This document shows positions 40,027-49,529 of a stretch of 64,000 bases of DNA, piece after piece (position 1 is the stretch's first letter; the number at the start of each line of letters is the position of its first letter). The notes beneath the pieces are model-generated. The model was not told the origin of the DNA and searched no databases. It worked only from the letters and a program-made list of their open reading frames with translations. The DNA lies in the NCBI RefSeq assembly GCF_000153405.2, contig NC_020802.1:2809883-2873882 (forward strand), given 5' to 3'. The position numbers and the translations under genes are program-made. This DNA is from Psychromonas sp. CNPT3 (GTDB taxonomy: Bacteria > Pseudomonadota > Gammaproteobacteria > Enterobacterales > Psychromonadaceae).

Positions 40027-41295
40027 ATGCTCAAATCAATCCCTCTTTCTTTCTTATTTTTTGTCTCTCTAATAAGCATGACAAGTTATGCCAATAGCGA
40101 AAATTTAGGCGAAACGACACGTATTATTAATGGCGAAAACAGTAGGCAAGATGCATGGCCTTATATGGTATCCATCAGTGTTTATGGACAACATTTATGT
40201 GGTGCATCATTAATTGCAAATCAATGGATTTTAAGCGCTGCGCACTGCTTGGTTAATTCGCAAGGCCAGCGCTATCCCACCGATGTGATAAAAGCGATTG
40301 TTGGGGGCGCCAGCCCAAAATCTGCCTCTATCTCTAGTGGCGTCAATGTTAGCGCCTTATATCTGCACCCCGATTATAGTAAGCAGACAAAAAATAATGA
40401 TATTGCTTTATTAAAATTGGAAAAACCAATCCGTTTTGATACCCCTCTTCCTCATTATTTTTCACGAGTAAGTGCTGAAAACACCATAAATGCGTTAAAT
40501 ACTGGCCGACAAGTAACCGTACTAGGATGGGGATCAACCGTTGCATATTCCCCCGCAGAAGACGTCATTGCAAAATACCCCCGCGTATTACAAGAAGTGC
40601 AATTATCATTAAAAACAGAAGCTGACTTTCCTGATCTCAAGTACGCCAAACAATGTTCAGAAAACACCTTGATATGTGCGTTTACACAAGGCAAAGATGC
40701 TTGCCAAGGTGATAGTGGAGGACCTTTACTACTACAAGTAAATAATACTTGGAAACAAATTGGTATTGTCAGTCGAGGCAGAGGCTGTGCATCCAGCTAC
40801 CCAGGTATCTACACACGAGTCGCCACATATAAAAAATGGATAAACAGTTATGTACAAAATGCGACGATCACATCACATGTTGAATTTAATGCGCAACCAA
40901 TAGGTAAACAAAAAAGTAAAATAATGATGGTACGCAATAATAGTCACTATGATGCGACATTTACTTACCAAGAAGATATCAAAAACTCCCCTCAATTTTC
41001 TTTTGATTCGAGTCTTTGTGAGTATATTTCAGCACTAAGTACCTGTACTTTTAATGTCTACTTCACCCCCCTAAATACACAAAGTAAACACGCCAGCATC
41101 ACCATGACATCAACGATCCCTAACTCTGCAAGTGTGCGTAGCGAACAAACAGGTCGAGGCATCGTAATGCAGAGCAAAGCCTCTGCTGGCGCCTTGAATT
41201 TCACGTCCTTTTACTTGTTGATGATATGTTGTTTGTTTAGGTATGCTTATAGCAAAGGCGCCTTTGTTAATACCAAAGGAAAAATAACAGTCTAA
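40027..41295 (+). CDS. Secreted trypsin-like serine protease with C-terminal extension
   Basis: A 422-residue S1 protease. After a signal peptide (~residues 1-22) comes a short propeptide and the activation site R32-IINGE. The triad is H73 (LSAAHC), D125 (NNDIALLKL) and S230 (CQGDSGGP); D224 in the specificity pocket predicts cutting after Arg/Lys. The catalytic domain ends about 280. A beta-rich domain (~290-380) follows, then a hydrophobic segment (FTSFYLLMICCLFRY) and basic residues. The layout matches Vibrio VesB-type proteases that end in a GlyGly-CTERM tail, but here that tail is degenerate (ASAGALNF). Confidence 0.88.
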   Translation: MLKSIPLSFLFFVSLISMTSYANSENLGETTRIINGENSRQDAWPYMVSISVYGQHLCGASLIANQWILSAAHCLVNSQGQRYPTDVIKAIVGGASPKSASISSGVNVSALYLHPDYSKQTKNNDIALLKLEKPIRFDTPLPHYFSRVSAENTINALNTGRQVTVLGWGSTVAYSPAEDVIAKYPRVLQEVQLSLKTEADFPDLKYAKQCSENTLICAFTQGKDACQGDSGGPLLLQVNNTWKQIGIVSRGRGCASSYPGIYTRVATYKKWINSYVQNATITSHVEFNAQPIGKQKSKIMMVRNNSHYDATFTYQEDIKNSPQFSFDSSLCEYISALSTCTFNVYFTPLNTQSKHASITMTSTIPNSASVRSEQTGRGIVMQSKASAGALNFTSFYLLMICCLFRYAYSKGAFVNTKGKITV

Positions 41296-41433
41296 AAGTC
41301 AGGGGCTCTATCGGACTCTAGCTGTTTATACTGAGCAGCTTTATGGCAGGGGCACACATACGACAAGAAGAGCATTCCACGATCAGCCTTTAGACATAAC
41401 TAGACTGTCACTATAAAGAAGAAATAAATCGCT

Positions 41434-41476
41434 AAAAATGCCAAATACCAGCCACTAAACGGCTGGTATTTGGCAT
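41434..41476 (-). terminator. Strong terminator of the receptor-YddA operon
   Basis: Perfect 16-bp inverted repeat from ATGCCAAATACCAGCC with a seven-base loop, followed on the minus strand by five T, 17 bases after the yddA-like stop. Confidence 0.88.
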
Positions 41477-41492
41477 CATCTGTGTAAGCATA

Positions 41493-43205
41493 TTATGGAT
41501 TAAATAAAAGACTCGGATCTGTTTTTATACCCTCTTTTATTTTTGTCGATGCATCTAAATTAATAAATTGATCCGCAAGCGTCCATAGCTCTCGCTGATG
41601 GCTTACCATTAAAATAGCACTCTCTGGTAGAGAGCGACGAAGCATTAATAGCAAATTAACCGCCGCATCACTATCTAATGCAGAGGTTGTTTCATCGAGT
41701 AGGATCAAACTCGGCTTATTAATTAATAAGCGTGCAAACATCAGCCTTTGTTGCTCACCAACAGACAAACGTGTCGACCATGACATCGATTTATCCAACT
41801 CTTTTTGCAACTCAGATAAGCCCACTTTGTTTAATACTTCAATACACGTTGGATCGTCAATATTTTGAGTGTGCTGAGGATAGCAAAGTAGTGCTTTTAA
41901 TGATGTGGGTGCAAGATATAACTTTTGCGGGATCCAAATACAATCTTGACGTTTAATATCTCCCGTATAATGCGCCCAATAGCCACTGAGCGTACGTAAC
42001 AAACTAGATTTACCCAGTCCAGAACGCCCTTTTATCACCATCAACTCACCACTATGTAGCAATAATTCTGGCAGTTTTAATAACGGTTTTTTATCTTGAT
42101 GGTAAATTTCTATGTGCGCTTGTAAATACACTTTATGACATGGTTTAACAATGTCATTTGGAAGCTGAATAGACTCTATTTTTTGAGTGAAAACAGAAAG
42201 CCTTTCAACTGTTGCACTTAATTTTGCGATGTTTTGATAAGAATAAATAAACCAACTTAATGCGCCTGATACTTGTGTAAAAGCCATTTTCAGTTGCATC
42301 AATCCACCCAATAAAATAGCGCCTGATAAAAATTGTGGTAAAGCAAAAAAAATGGGGGCTAAACTGGAAACTTGACCATAACCGACCGTAAAGAATCCTA
42401 AATTTCTTTCTTTTAACATTAATTTATACCAATTTGTAGACACTGCCTTAAATTTGTTTTTAAGATCTTGTCTTTCCACTCCCTCACCTTTTTGGGCCGC
42501 GATAACTTCACTGTTCTCACGACATGAAATTAAACTCGCACGAAAATTGGCCTCATTTTTTTGCTGATAAACATTAAGTTGTTGTAATGATTTTCCTATC
42601 CAATGTGTAATGATCGTCCCTAAAGATGTATAAACTAAACACATCCATACCATATAGCCTGGAATACTCCACTGTATAGAAAACATTTCAAATTTAAAAT
42701 CACCCGATAATGCCCATAAGATCGCAACAAATGAGATCAACGTCAGAGTCGATCGTAAAAACGACAATAATAAATCTAATGACAGATCGATTAAAAGGTA
42801 AACATCCTCAGCAATACGCTGATCCGGGTTATCTGGCTCTTCCTGAGTCAGTTTTAAATGATAATGATGTTGCGAAGAAGATAGCCAGGATTGCACCAAT
42901 TTCCCTGTCATCCATGTTCGCCACTCGATTAACAACTTTTTTTGTAAATAAAAGCTATAGACAGAGAAAAGGATCATCGCAATGATAAGTTGAATAAATT
43001 GACTTAAAAGACGATAAATTTGACTACCATCTAATTGCTGTAACGCATTATAAAAGTCACCATTCCATTGATTAAACTGCACACTAAGCCAAACAGATCC
43101 TGCCATCATTGCAATAATGATAAGCAGTAAAAAAAAACTAGATAAACCTTTTTCGGAGAACCAAAAAGGTTTAACTAATTGCCAATATTGAGATAATAAT
43201 TTCAT
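41493..43205 (-). CDS. yddA: YddA/SbmA-type ABC transporter, fused membrane and ATPase domains
   Basis: A 570-residue half-transporter of the ABC_membrane_2 family. About six membrane spans lie in residues 15-330, with the family mark NPDQRIAEDV near 128. The ATPase domain has Walker A GRSGLGKSS, Q-loop WIPQKLYL, signature LSVGEQQR, Walker B LILLDETTS and a switch His (VSHQRE). SbmA/BacA relatives import peptides; YddA itself has no proven substrate. It lies 54 bases behind the TonB-dependent receptor gene, so the pair may carry one substrate across both membranes. Confidence 0.85.
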   Translation of the reverse strand: MKLLSQYWQLVKPFWFSEKGLSSFFLLLIIIAMMAGSVWLSVQFNQWNGDFYNALQQLDGSQIYRLLSQFIQLIIAMILFSVYSFYLQKKLLIEWRTWMTGKLVQSWLSSSQHHYHLKLTQEEPDNPDQRIAEDVYLLIDLSLDLLLSFLRSTLTLISFVAILWALSGDFKFEMFSIQWSIPGYMVWMCLVYTSLGTIITHWIGKSLQQLNVYQQKNEANFRASLISCRENSEVIAAQKGEGVERQDLKNKFKAVSTNWYKLMLKERNLGFFTVGYGQVSSLAPIFFALPQFLSGAILLGGLMQLKMAFTQVSGALSWFIYSYQNIAKLSATVERLSVFTQKIESIQLPNDIVKPCHKVYLQAHIEIYHQDKKPLLKLPELLLHSGELMVIKGRSGLGKSSLLRTLSGYWAHYTGDIKRQDCIWIPQKLYLAPTSLKALLCYPQHTQNIDDPTCIEVLNKVGLSELQKELDKSMSWSTRLSVGEQQRLMFARLLINKPSLILLDETTSALDSDAAVNLLLMLRRSLPESAILMVSHQRELWTLADQFINLDASTKIKEGIKTDPSLLFNP

Positions 43206-43229
43206 AAAATTGCATTCAGTTAACTAATT

Positions 43230-43253
43230 GAAAAGGGGTATTTTCATACCCCT
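43230..43253 (-). terminator. Terminator-like hairpin between receptor and yddA genes
   Basis: Seven-base stem AGGGGTA/TACCCCT with a six-base loop, followed on the minus strand by four T, just after the receptor stop. Probably a partial terminator that lowers yddA expression. Confidence 0.6.
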
Positions 43254-43259
43254 AGTAGA

Positions 43260-45737
43260 TTAATAATCAAAACTAACTTGTAGCCAGAATTGACGACCCG
43301 CTTCATAAGAGCGATATACGTTTCCACCACTCACAAAAGCATCTGATGCATTTTTATTATTAAGTAAATTAGTCACCTCTAACGCTAAACTCGCACCATA
43401 AGCAAACTTTGGTTGCCATTGCGCTTTAACATCCCAGCGCAAAGTATCCTCAAAATCAACCGCTTCATATTTCATCACTTGGTTGCCCGTTGCACTGTCT
43501 ATCGCATATTCATTTTCATGACGAGTGACTTGCTCACGACTACTTTGCCATTGTAATAAGTTATAGAAAGTAAGATCATATGTAGGTAACTGCGACGTCC
43601 ATTCTAAATTCACGCGCCACGGTGCATTAAAATCTGTACTCGGCAAATCATCTGCATCAATAATTTTTCCATCGTACCAAACCTTCGTTCTGTCTAACGA
43701 CATAGAAGGATCATGGAAGGCATAGCCTTGGTTAGATGGGCTATTACTGGTTGTTTTCTGCCAGACCACTGAAGCGCTCATCTGATTTAAGCTTTGGGCT
43801 ATCTCAAAAGGTACTCGGTTAGCAACGGTTAAAGCGACACTATCATGGTATGTTTTACCTTGATTATCAAAACTGCGGATTTTAGCTTCAGCGGAGTATT
43901 TATTCGCGTCTGGATATTTATAACGTGCTCGCACCTCATCGCGACCTAAACGATGTACATAATTCAACGACCAAAGACTATTGTTTATCACTTGCGCAAC
44001 GCCCAATGTTAATTCATCGTTATACGGCGTTTGCAGTTCACCCATACCTTCATAATCAGGTGTATTCGTCCACACATTCGCACTTTCACTGTTAGGAGTA
44101 CAATTCATCATACAATGTTTTAAGCCCGCATTTTGCGCTTCATACAGAGCATAAGTCAGCATTGAACGCCCGTAATAACGGCTCGCTCCCGCGCTTAATG
44201 TTGTCGAATTATCAGAGAACACGTCCCAGCTACTGCTCACTCGAGGCGCTATATTAGTTCTTTTAATAAAATCATCTCGATCAATACGCAGACCAGCACG
44301 TACCGTGACATCCCCTAATTTAAGAGTATCTTCGATAAAAGCCGCGATGTTGGTATAATTTGTCTTTTTCTCTCCGGCAAAAAAAGCATCGACACTTGGC
44401 GTCGGCATGTATGCGTTATAGGAATTTCTAAAGTACGTTTTTTTACGACTCGATTTTGCATTGCTGTGCGTCATTTCAGCGCCGGTTACGACTTGATGCG
44501 TCACGCCTGCAAGCTTCACAGGATTAAACGAAATTTTGGCTTTCAATGAGCTGTTTTGTTGCTTACTCAAAAGATCGCCCGGTCCTCCCGACGAATATGA
44601 GGTCGGATTTTTCCAGTCGCTATAATCAACTAAAGAAACAAAATTGTTTTGTTCACTTGTGCGTTTATCTTGCATGCTTTGAAAACCAGCACTCACATCT
44701 AATGTTGCAAAATCAAACATATGTTGCACTTGTAACGTCGTTGATAAACCATCATGTTTATCACTGTAATTTGACTTGGCGATACCATTCATAAATAGCT
44801 CAGCATCATAGCCTGAATAGGTCACACTTAAATCAGCCGTCGTTTTCGGGGAGACGTACCAAGTTAATTTACTAAAAATATTATCGGCCGTACGTGTTTG
44901 TGTTTGCATGCTATCTTGCATTTCAAACTCATAGAAAGTATCGCCATTTAAGTTAACTGATTTTCCACCAACACGTTGCATTGGGATTGAAGATGAACGA
45001 CGCGAAAGAGAAACAATCATACCTAAATTATCTGTGATACCCGTTTCAAAACTCACCCCATAACTATTTTTAGAATATTTCGGTTGGAAACGCGCAGGAC
45101 GACTCGCATCATTATTTTTACTGCTAAAATCAAGCTTTTCATCAACGAATAAATTATTCCAACTGGCGTCTGTAGTGCGGTAATAAACATGCGCACTCGT
45201 CTCACCTTGCCAGCGGCGACTTTTCACTTCAACGACGCCGCCGGTGAAACCACCAAACTCGACAGGGACATTCGCATCATAAACCGTCACGCTTTCAATC
45301 AGTTTGCTGTCTAAATAGAAACCTTGTTCATCCGAAGAAAGTTGACTGTTTGTTACGCCTAATTGGCCACTTGCGGGATCAATGTCATTATTGATATTCA
45401 TGCCATCTAACGTAAAGGAGTTTTGATAAGCCGTTGAACCATGAATAGAAATATCTGCTGGCTTGATTTCACCTTGTGTCATCGCATTATTAGCGCTATT
45501 TGAAAATTGTACTGCAGGATTAGTTTTCAATAAGTCAGTGACATTGCCATCGCCTGTTGGCCGTTGTTTTATCTCTTCTGATGTTAATATTTGTGTACTG
45601 CTAAGAGGGGCCTCTATTGTATCTTTAACAACGACTTCAACGTTATTTTGCATATCAGTCGCACCGACATATGCACTACAAAGTATGCCACTAAGAATAG
45701 TAAGTGGGTATTTCATTTTTTGCCTCATAAATTTCAT
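43260..45737 (-). CDS. TonB-dependent outer-membrane receptor
   Basis: An 825-residue receptor with an N-terminal signal (~residues 1-27). The plug domain spans ~35-170 with ILTSEEIKQRPTGDGNVTDLLKTNPAVQFS and HGSTAYQNSFTLDGMNINND. The 22-strand barrel ends with aromatic SFDY. A Cys pair (CMMNC, about residue 545) lies in a predicted outer loop. Receptors of this kind take up iron chelates, cobalamin or other large ligands. A strong Fur box upstream indicates iron control; the exact ligand is not readable. It is divergent from a TonB2-type energising operon. Confidence 0.9.
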   Translation of the reverse strand: MKFMRQKMKYPLTILSGILCSAYVGATDMQNNVEVVVKDTIEAPLSSTQILTSEEIKQRPTGDGNVTDLLKTNPAVQFSNSANNAMTQGEIKPADISIHGSTAYQNSFTLDGMNINNDIDPASGQLGVTNSQLSSDEQGFYLDSKLIESVTVYDANVPVEFGGFTGGVVEVKSRRWQGETSAHVYYRTTDASWNNLFVDEKLDFSSKNNDASRPARFQPKYSKNSYGVSFETGITDNLGMIVSLSRRSSSIPMQRVGGKSVNLNGDTFYEFEMQDSMQTQTRTADNIFSKLTWYVSPKTTADLSVTYSGYDAELFMNGIAKSNYSDKHDGLSTTLQVQHMFDFATLDVSAGFQSMQDKRTSEQNNFVSLVDYSDWKNPTSYSSGGPGDLLSKQQNSSLKAKISFNPVKLAGVTHQVVTGAEMTHSNAKSSRKKTYFRNSYNAYMPTPSVDAFFAGEKKTNYTNIAAFIEDTLKLGDVTVRAGLRIDRDDFIKRTNIAPRVSSSWDVFSDNSTTLSAGASRYYGRSMLTYALYEAQNAGLKHCMMNCTPNSESANVWTNTPDYEGMGELQTPYNDELTLGVAQVINNSLWSLNYVHRLGRDEVRARYKYPDANKYSAEAKIRSFDNQGKTYHDSVALTVANRVPFEIAQSLNQMSASVVWQKTTSNSPSNQGYAFHDPSMSLDRTKVWYDGKIIDADDLPSTDFNAPWRVNLEWTSQLPTYDLTFYNLLQWQSSREQVTRHENEYAIDSATGNQVMKYEAVDFEDTLRWDVKAQWQPKFAYGASLALEVTNLLNNKNASDAFVSGGNVYRSYEAGRQFWLQVSFDY

Positions 45738-45832
45738 GTATCTTCCTTGTCACATTTTCTAGGCGATACGCTTTTACTTTTTAAACTGCAACAATTTACC
45801 TTTGTCACAAGAAATATTACCGACCATTTGGT

Positions 45833-45851
45833 GATAATGGTTATCATTATT
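45833..45851. promoter_or_regulatory. Fur box in the divergent receptor / TonB2 promoter
   Basis: The 19 bases GATAATGGTTATCATTATT match 16 of 19 positions of the classical Fur consensus GATAATGATAATCATTATC. The site is ~95 bases upstream of the receptor and ~80 bases upstream of the DUF3450 gene, so it can control both directions. Confidence 0.88.
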
Positions 45852-45912
45852 ACAAGAAAGTGTTACGATTGCGACACTTAAATTTTACGTCTCTGAATTA
45901 ATCAAGAATCAA

Positions 45913-46713
45913 GTGACTAATAAAATAAATATATACATGATTGATAATGGAGACTTTCTTTTGTTTTTTTGTAGGATTAAAACGTATTTGATGTTCGCTT
46001 CTTTGTGTATTTCATTACACACTCCGAACACCTTTGCACAAAATATAGAAAAGGTATTAGCAACTGAGCGAGAAGGATTAGCATTGAGTCAACGCGCACA
46101 AGAAAAAGTAAATGTGCTAGATGATCAAGCGCAGTTTGCGCAAAGACAATATCGACAAATATTACGTGAACAGCAGCTCGCAAATAAATATCAAAGCTTA
46201 TTAAGCGCTCAAGTTAAACATGCAGAGGAAGTCCTACAAGGCATACAAAAAAAACAAAAATCACTACGTCATACGCGCATGATGCTAATGCCTTTAATGC
46301 AAGAAATGCTTAAAACACTCAGCACAATGATTCAAAGTGATACGCCATTTTTGCTCCCCGAACGACAAGCTAGATTACGTAACTTGCAACAAAAACTACA
46401 AGATCCGAGCTTAAGTTCAGGTGAACAAATGCTTTCATTACTTGATGCTTACCAAGTCGAACTGAGTTATGGCTATAGCATTGAAAGCTGGCAAGGTAAG
46501 TTTCAAAATAAATTGGTTACTTTTGTGCGAATTGGACGCTTAGGTTATTACTATTTTTCAGTTGAAGCTCAACAAGCGGCCGTATGGCAGGATAAATGGA
46601 AGCCATTACCAAAGAAATGGATCCCTTATCTGAAGCAAGCACAACAAGTTGCAAGCGGAGAGATCCCACCTCACATTCTGACTCTTCCTCGCCTTGATAT
46701 GGAGAGCCTGTAA
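45913..46713 (+). CDS. DUF3450 periplasmic coiled-coil protein of a TonB2 system
   Basis: About 266 residues from the GTG at 45913; in-frame ATGs at 45937 and 45991 are alternatives, and the true start is unsure. A hydrophobic export signal ends about residue 42 (NTFAQN). A long coiled coil follows (~45-115), then the DUF3450 signature PLMQEMLKTLSTMI, DTPFLLPERQARL, LLDAYQVELSYGYSIESWQG and RIGRLGYYY. DUF3450 genes regularly precede TtpC/ExbB genes. The protein probably sits in the periplasm and works with the motor complex. Its stop overlaps the next start. Confidence 0.85.
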   Translation: MTNKINIYMIDNGDFLLFFCRIKTYLMFASLCISLHTPNTFAQNIEKVLATEREGLALSQRAQEKVNVLDDQAQFAQRQYRQILREQQLANKYQSLLSAQVKHAEEVLQGIQKKQKSLRHTRMMLMPLMQEMLKTLSTMIQSDTPFLLPERQARLRNLQQKLQDPSLSSGEQMLSLLDAYQVELSYGYSIESWQGKFQNKLVTFVRIGRLGYYYFSVEAQQAAVWQDKWKPLPKKWIPYLKQAQQVASGEIPPHILTLPRLDMESL

Positions 46714-48002
46714 TGAACAAATATATCGGATTTCTTCTCTTTTTATACAGCTTAAGTGTGCCTGCTACCCCTCTAGATGCAATATTAGAACAGGTGAAAA
46801 AAGGCAACTTAATTGAACAAAAACAAGCAAAAGCACAAATTTATAACGCTCATATTGACGTTAAAAAAATAAATAAGCGTTTATTTAATGCCCGTAAAAC
46901 ACTAAAAAGTACTAATAATGAAAATGTGATATTAGAAGATCGTATTTTACAATTACAAGCACAAATCAAACAACGTCGGGCGCAATATCAGTCGCAACAA
47001 GAAGGTATGCAAGGAGTGTTTAAGAGCGTGGCAGATCATGGCGACATAATGCTGCAACGCACGGCAGCTTATGGTCTGTGGAAATATGATCGATCAAATT
47101 TCATACAAAAAGACAAAGGCAACATTAATAATCTGCACATTCGCCAATTATGGATAGCCTTGATTGAGCAAATTTTAATGAGCAGTAAAATAATCCAGGA
47201 TGAACAACAAATAGTGCTGACTAACGGCACCTTAACAAGCCAATATACAGTGCAATTTGGACCTTTTAATGCCTATTCTCAAATCCAAAAACAATACCAC
47301 TGGTTAACCTTTTTGCCGGGTCAAAAAATATGGCAACAAATTACCCCAGAGCCAACAACGCAAATAGATACTACAACAATGCAAATTGATCCCTCTTTTG
47401 GACAATTATTAATAAAAGAAAGCCGAGCACCTAACTGGTATGAACGTTTAAAACCAGCGGGCACCGTGGGGGTACTTATTATATTACTCGGTATTATTGG
47501 TGGTCTTATTTGTGCAATAAGAATGTGGGCTTTACACCAGGAAGAACAAAAAATACAGTTTCAATTAAAACACTCCAAAGCGCTCTCCAATAACGCGTTG
47601 GGCCGAGTTATCCTTGCAACTGAAAAAAGCGATCTCTTATCCTTAGATGCACTCCTTGATGAAGCGATATTAAAAGAAGTGCCTACCATTAAAAAAGGTA
47701 TCAGCACACTTGCTGTTATTGCAAGTATACCGCCGTTACTTGGCTTGTTAGGTACTGTCGCAGGCATGATTGAAACGTTTAGAGTGATCACGGAGCAGGG
47801 AAATAGTGATAGTCAATTGCTCGCGGGGGGCATATCCCAAGCGCTACTTACCACAGAACTTGGCTTAATGGTGGCAATACCCTTGTTGTTATTACATTGC
47901 TTGTTACGCTCAAAAAGTATTCGTTTAATTGAAATATTAGAGCAACAAAGTGCAGGGTTATTAGTACTTCGCCAACATGATTTACGAAATATAAATGAAT
48001 AG
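46713..48002 (+). CDS. ttpC: TtpC-like MotA/TolQ/ExbB proton-channel protein
   Basis: A 429-residue protein. The N-terminal signal (MNKYIGFLLFLYSLSVPA) and ~230-residue periplasmic coiled-coil extension set it apart from ordinary ExbB. The MotA/TolQ/ExbB domain lies after ~250, with spans at VGVLIILLGIIGGLICAI, then LAVIASIPPLLGLLGTVAGMIETF and LLTTELGLMVAIPLLLLHCLL. In Vibrio TonB2 systems TtpC is required besides ExbB2-ExbD2 for energising iron receptors. It overlaps the downstream exbB by eight bases. Confidence 0.88.
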   Translation: MNKYIGFLLFLYSLSVPATPLDAILEQVKKGNLIEQKQAKAQIYNAHIDVKKINKRLFNARKTLKSTNNENVILEDRILQLQAQIKQRRAQYQSQQEGMQGVFKSVADHGDIMLQRTAAYGLWKYDRSNFIQKDKGNINNLHIRQLWIALIEQILMSSKIIQDEQQIVLTNGTLTSQYTVQFGPFNAYSQIQKQYHWLTFLPGQKIWQQITPEPTTQIDTTTMQIDPSFGQLLIKESRAPNWYERLKPAGTVGVLIILLGIIGGLICAIRMWALHQEEQKIQFQLKHSKALSNNALGRVILATEKSDLLSLDALLDEAILKEVPTIKKGISTLAVIASIPPLLGLLGTVAGMIETFRVITEQGNSDSQLLAGGISQALLTTELGLMVAIPLLLLHCLLRSKSIRLIEILEQQSAGLLVLRQHDLRNINE

Positions 48003-48498
48003 TTTTATACTCAATGCTGGCTTTTTATTTTGGTGCATTATTGCGATATCCAGCATAATGTGGTGCCTGATCATTCGCTCTTATTGGGTTTTGATAAATA
48101 ATAAAAATAAAATAAGCCAATATTTTTTAACACAAAAAAACAAATACAACTCGCTGTCAAAGGCGTCAAAATCACACCTGTCTCAAACATGGCTAAATCA
48201 AGCGGATCAATACTTCAGTTATACTTTTGCCTTGATCCGTGTTTTTATTAAAATACTGCCTTTATTAGGCTTACTCGGTACCGTGGATGGCATGGTTGAA
48301 AGCTTTCAAAACATGCAACAAACCAACTTACAGTTACATTTAGCAGGCGGTATTTACCACGCTTTACTCACAACCTTAGCCGGTCTAGTAACCGCGCTCT
48401 CAGGACTTTATTTAATACACGATTTACAACAACGAAAAAATAAATATATACACAAATTAAAAATTAAATTGGAGATAACTCATGCGCTTCGGCCATAG
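47995..48498 (+). CDS. exbB: Biopolymer transport protein ExbB (TonB2 type)
   Basis: A 167-residue, short ExbB with three spans: a first one at ~10-28, then IKILPLLGLLGTVDGMVESFQNM and ALLTTLAGLVTALSGLYLI. ExbB pentamers with ExbD convert the proton gradient into TonB movement. Its size fits the ExbB2 class rather than the ~240-residue ExbB1. It overlaps ttpC (8 bases) and exbD (17 bases). Confidence 0.92.
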   Translation: MNSFILNAGFLFWCIIAISSIMWCLIIRSYWVLINNKNKISQYFLTQKNKYNSLSKASKSHLSQTWLNQADQYFSYTFALIRVFIKILPLLGLLGTVDGMVESFQNMQQTNLQLHLAGGIYHALLTTLAGLVTALSGLYLIHDLQQRKNKYIHKLKIKLEITHALRP

Positions 48499-48886
48499 CA
48501 ATGATCTCACCGATCAAGCTAATATTGATATGACACCTTTAGTTGATATCGTCTTTATTTTATTAATATTTTTTATCTTATCGGCTTCATTTCAAAAACA
48601 AAATCAAATAAAAATAGACCGACCACAAAGCCAAATAAGCGATAGCGTCACCAGCCTAGTCTTAATGGTTAGCATCGACAAACAAAATATTATTTGGATG
48701 GATAAAGAGCAAATTAAAGCGTCTTCATTAACCTCTAAAATAAAACAAAAAGCAAAAAACAGCAATAACCTCAGTGTCGTTATCCATGTCGATAAACAAG
48801 TAAGCAGTGGAAATTTGATTGAAGTAATCGATAAAATTAGAATTGCAGGAGTTAATAATGTTGCAGTTGCCACGCAAATTAACTGA
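48482..48886 (+). CDS. exbD: Biopolymer transport protein ExbD
   Basis: A 134-residue ExbD/TolR protein with one N-terminal span (MTPLVDIVFILLIFFILSASF, including the essential proton-carrying Asp in PLVDIVF) and a periplasmic domain ending IRIAGVNNVAVATQIN. It forms the proton path with ExbB. The tonB start lies inside its last codons. Confidence 0.94.
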   Translation: MRFGHSNDLTDQANIDMTPLVDIVFILLIFFILSASFQKQNQIKIDRPQSQISDSVTSLVLMVSIDKQNIIWMDKEQIKASSLTSKIKQKAKNSNNLSVVIHVDKQVSSGNLIEVIDKIRIAGVNNVAVATQIN

Positions 48887-49529
48887 GCAGCACAAATCGT
48901 CAAAATTAGTGTGGGTATTTTTAAGCTTAAGCTTTAATACTTTTTTAGTCTATCTCATGCTCTGGCTTACCTCTGCAGGCGAGATACAAAATAAAAAAAC
49001 TCAGATTTTAATGGGCGTTATTTTTTCGCCCCATCAAACTAAAAAAGAGTTAGCTCCTTTGGAGACATTATTTAAGTTAACACAAGCACCTCAATCAGCG
49101 CCTGCGCCTGCCCCCCCTATTGCATTAAATTTAGCCCTCGACGCACTTGAAAAAACATTGAGTCTCCCACAAAATATATTACTACAAACAGAAAATGCAC
49201 TGCATTTAAACAATATCAATCTAGATATTAGTGCACTGGGCGATCAAACTATGAGCCTTATGACAAATAAGATCACACAAGCAAAACCCATTTTTCAAAT
49301 ACCCCCTCAATACCCTCTTTATGCTAAACGGCACGCCATTGAAGGATTTGTAACATTAGATTTGCATATAAACGCAGATGGAAGAGTGAAAAGTATTAAG
49401 GTATTTAAAGAAAAACCGACGGGTATATTTTCTCATTCGGCCAAAAAAGCAGTACTGAGGTGGCGATTCTTAGCGCCTAAATCAACGCAATGGCAAAGGA
49501 TAACCATACGTTATGAATTGGAAAAATAG
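48858..49529 (+). CDS. tonB: TonB energy transducer (TonB2 type)
   Basis: A 223-residue TonB. The ATG at 48858 is chosen because AGGAG lies seven bases before it; an in-frame TTG at 48843 is less likely. It has an N-terminal membrane span (~18-40), a short linker with only a small proline stretch (QSAPAPAPP), and the TonB C-terminal domain (IFQIPPQYPLYAKRHAIEGFVTLDLHINADGRV). A short linker is typical of TonB2 proteins. It touches outer-membrane receptors such as the divergent one. Confidence 0.9.
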   Translation: MLQLPRKLTEQHKSSKLVWVFLSLSFNTFLVYLMLWLTSAGEIQNKKTQILMGVIFSPHQTKKELAPLETLFKLTQAPQSAPAPAPPIALNLALDALEKTLSLPQNILLQTENALHLNNINLDISALGDQTMSLMTNKITQAKPIFQIPPQYPLYAKRHAIEGFVTLDLHINADGRVKSIKVFKEKPTGIFSHSAKKAVLRWRFLAPKSTQWQRITIRYELEK

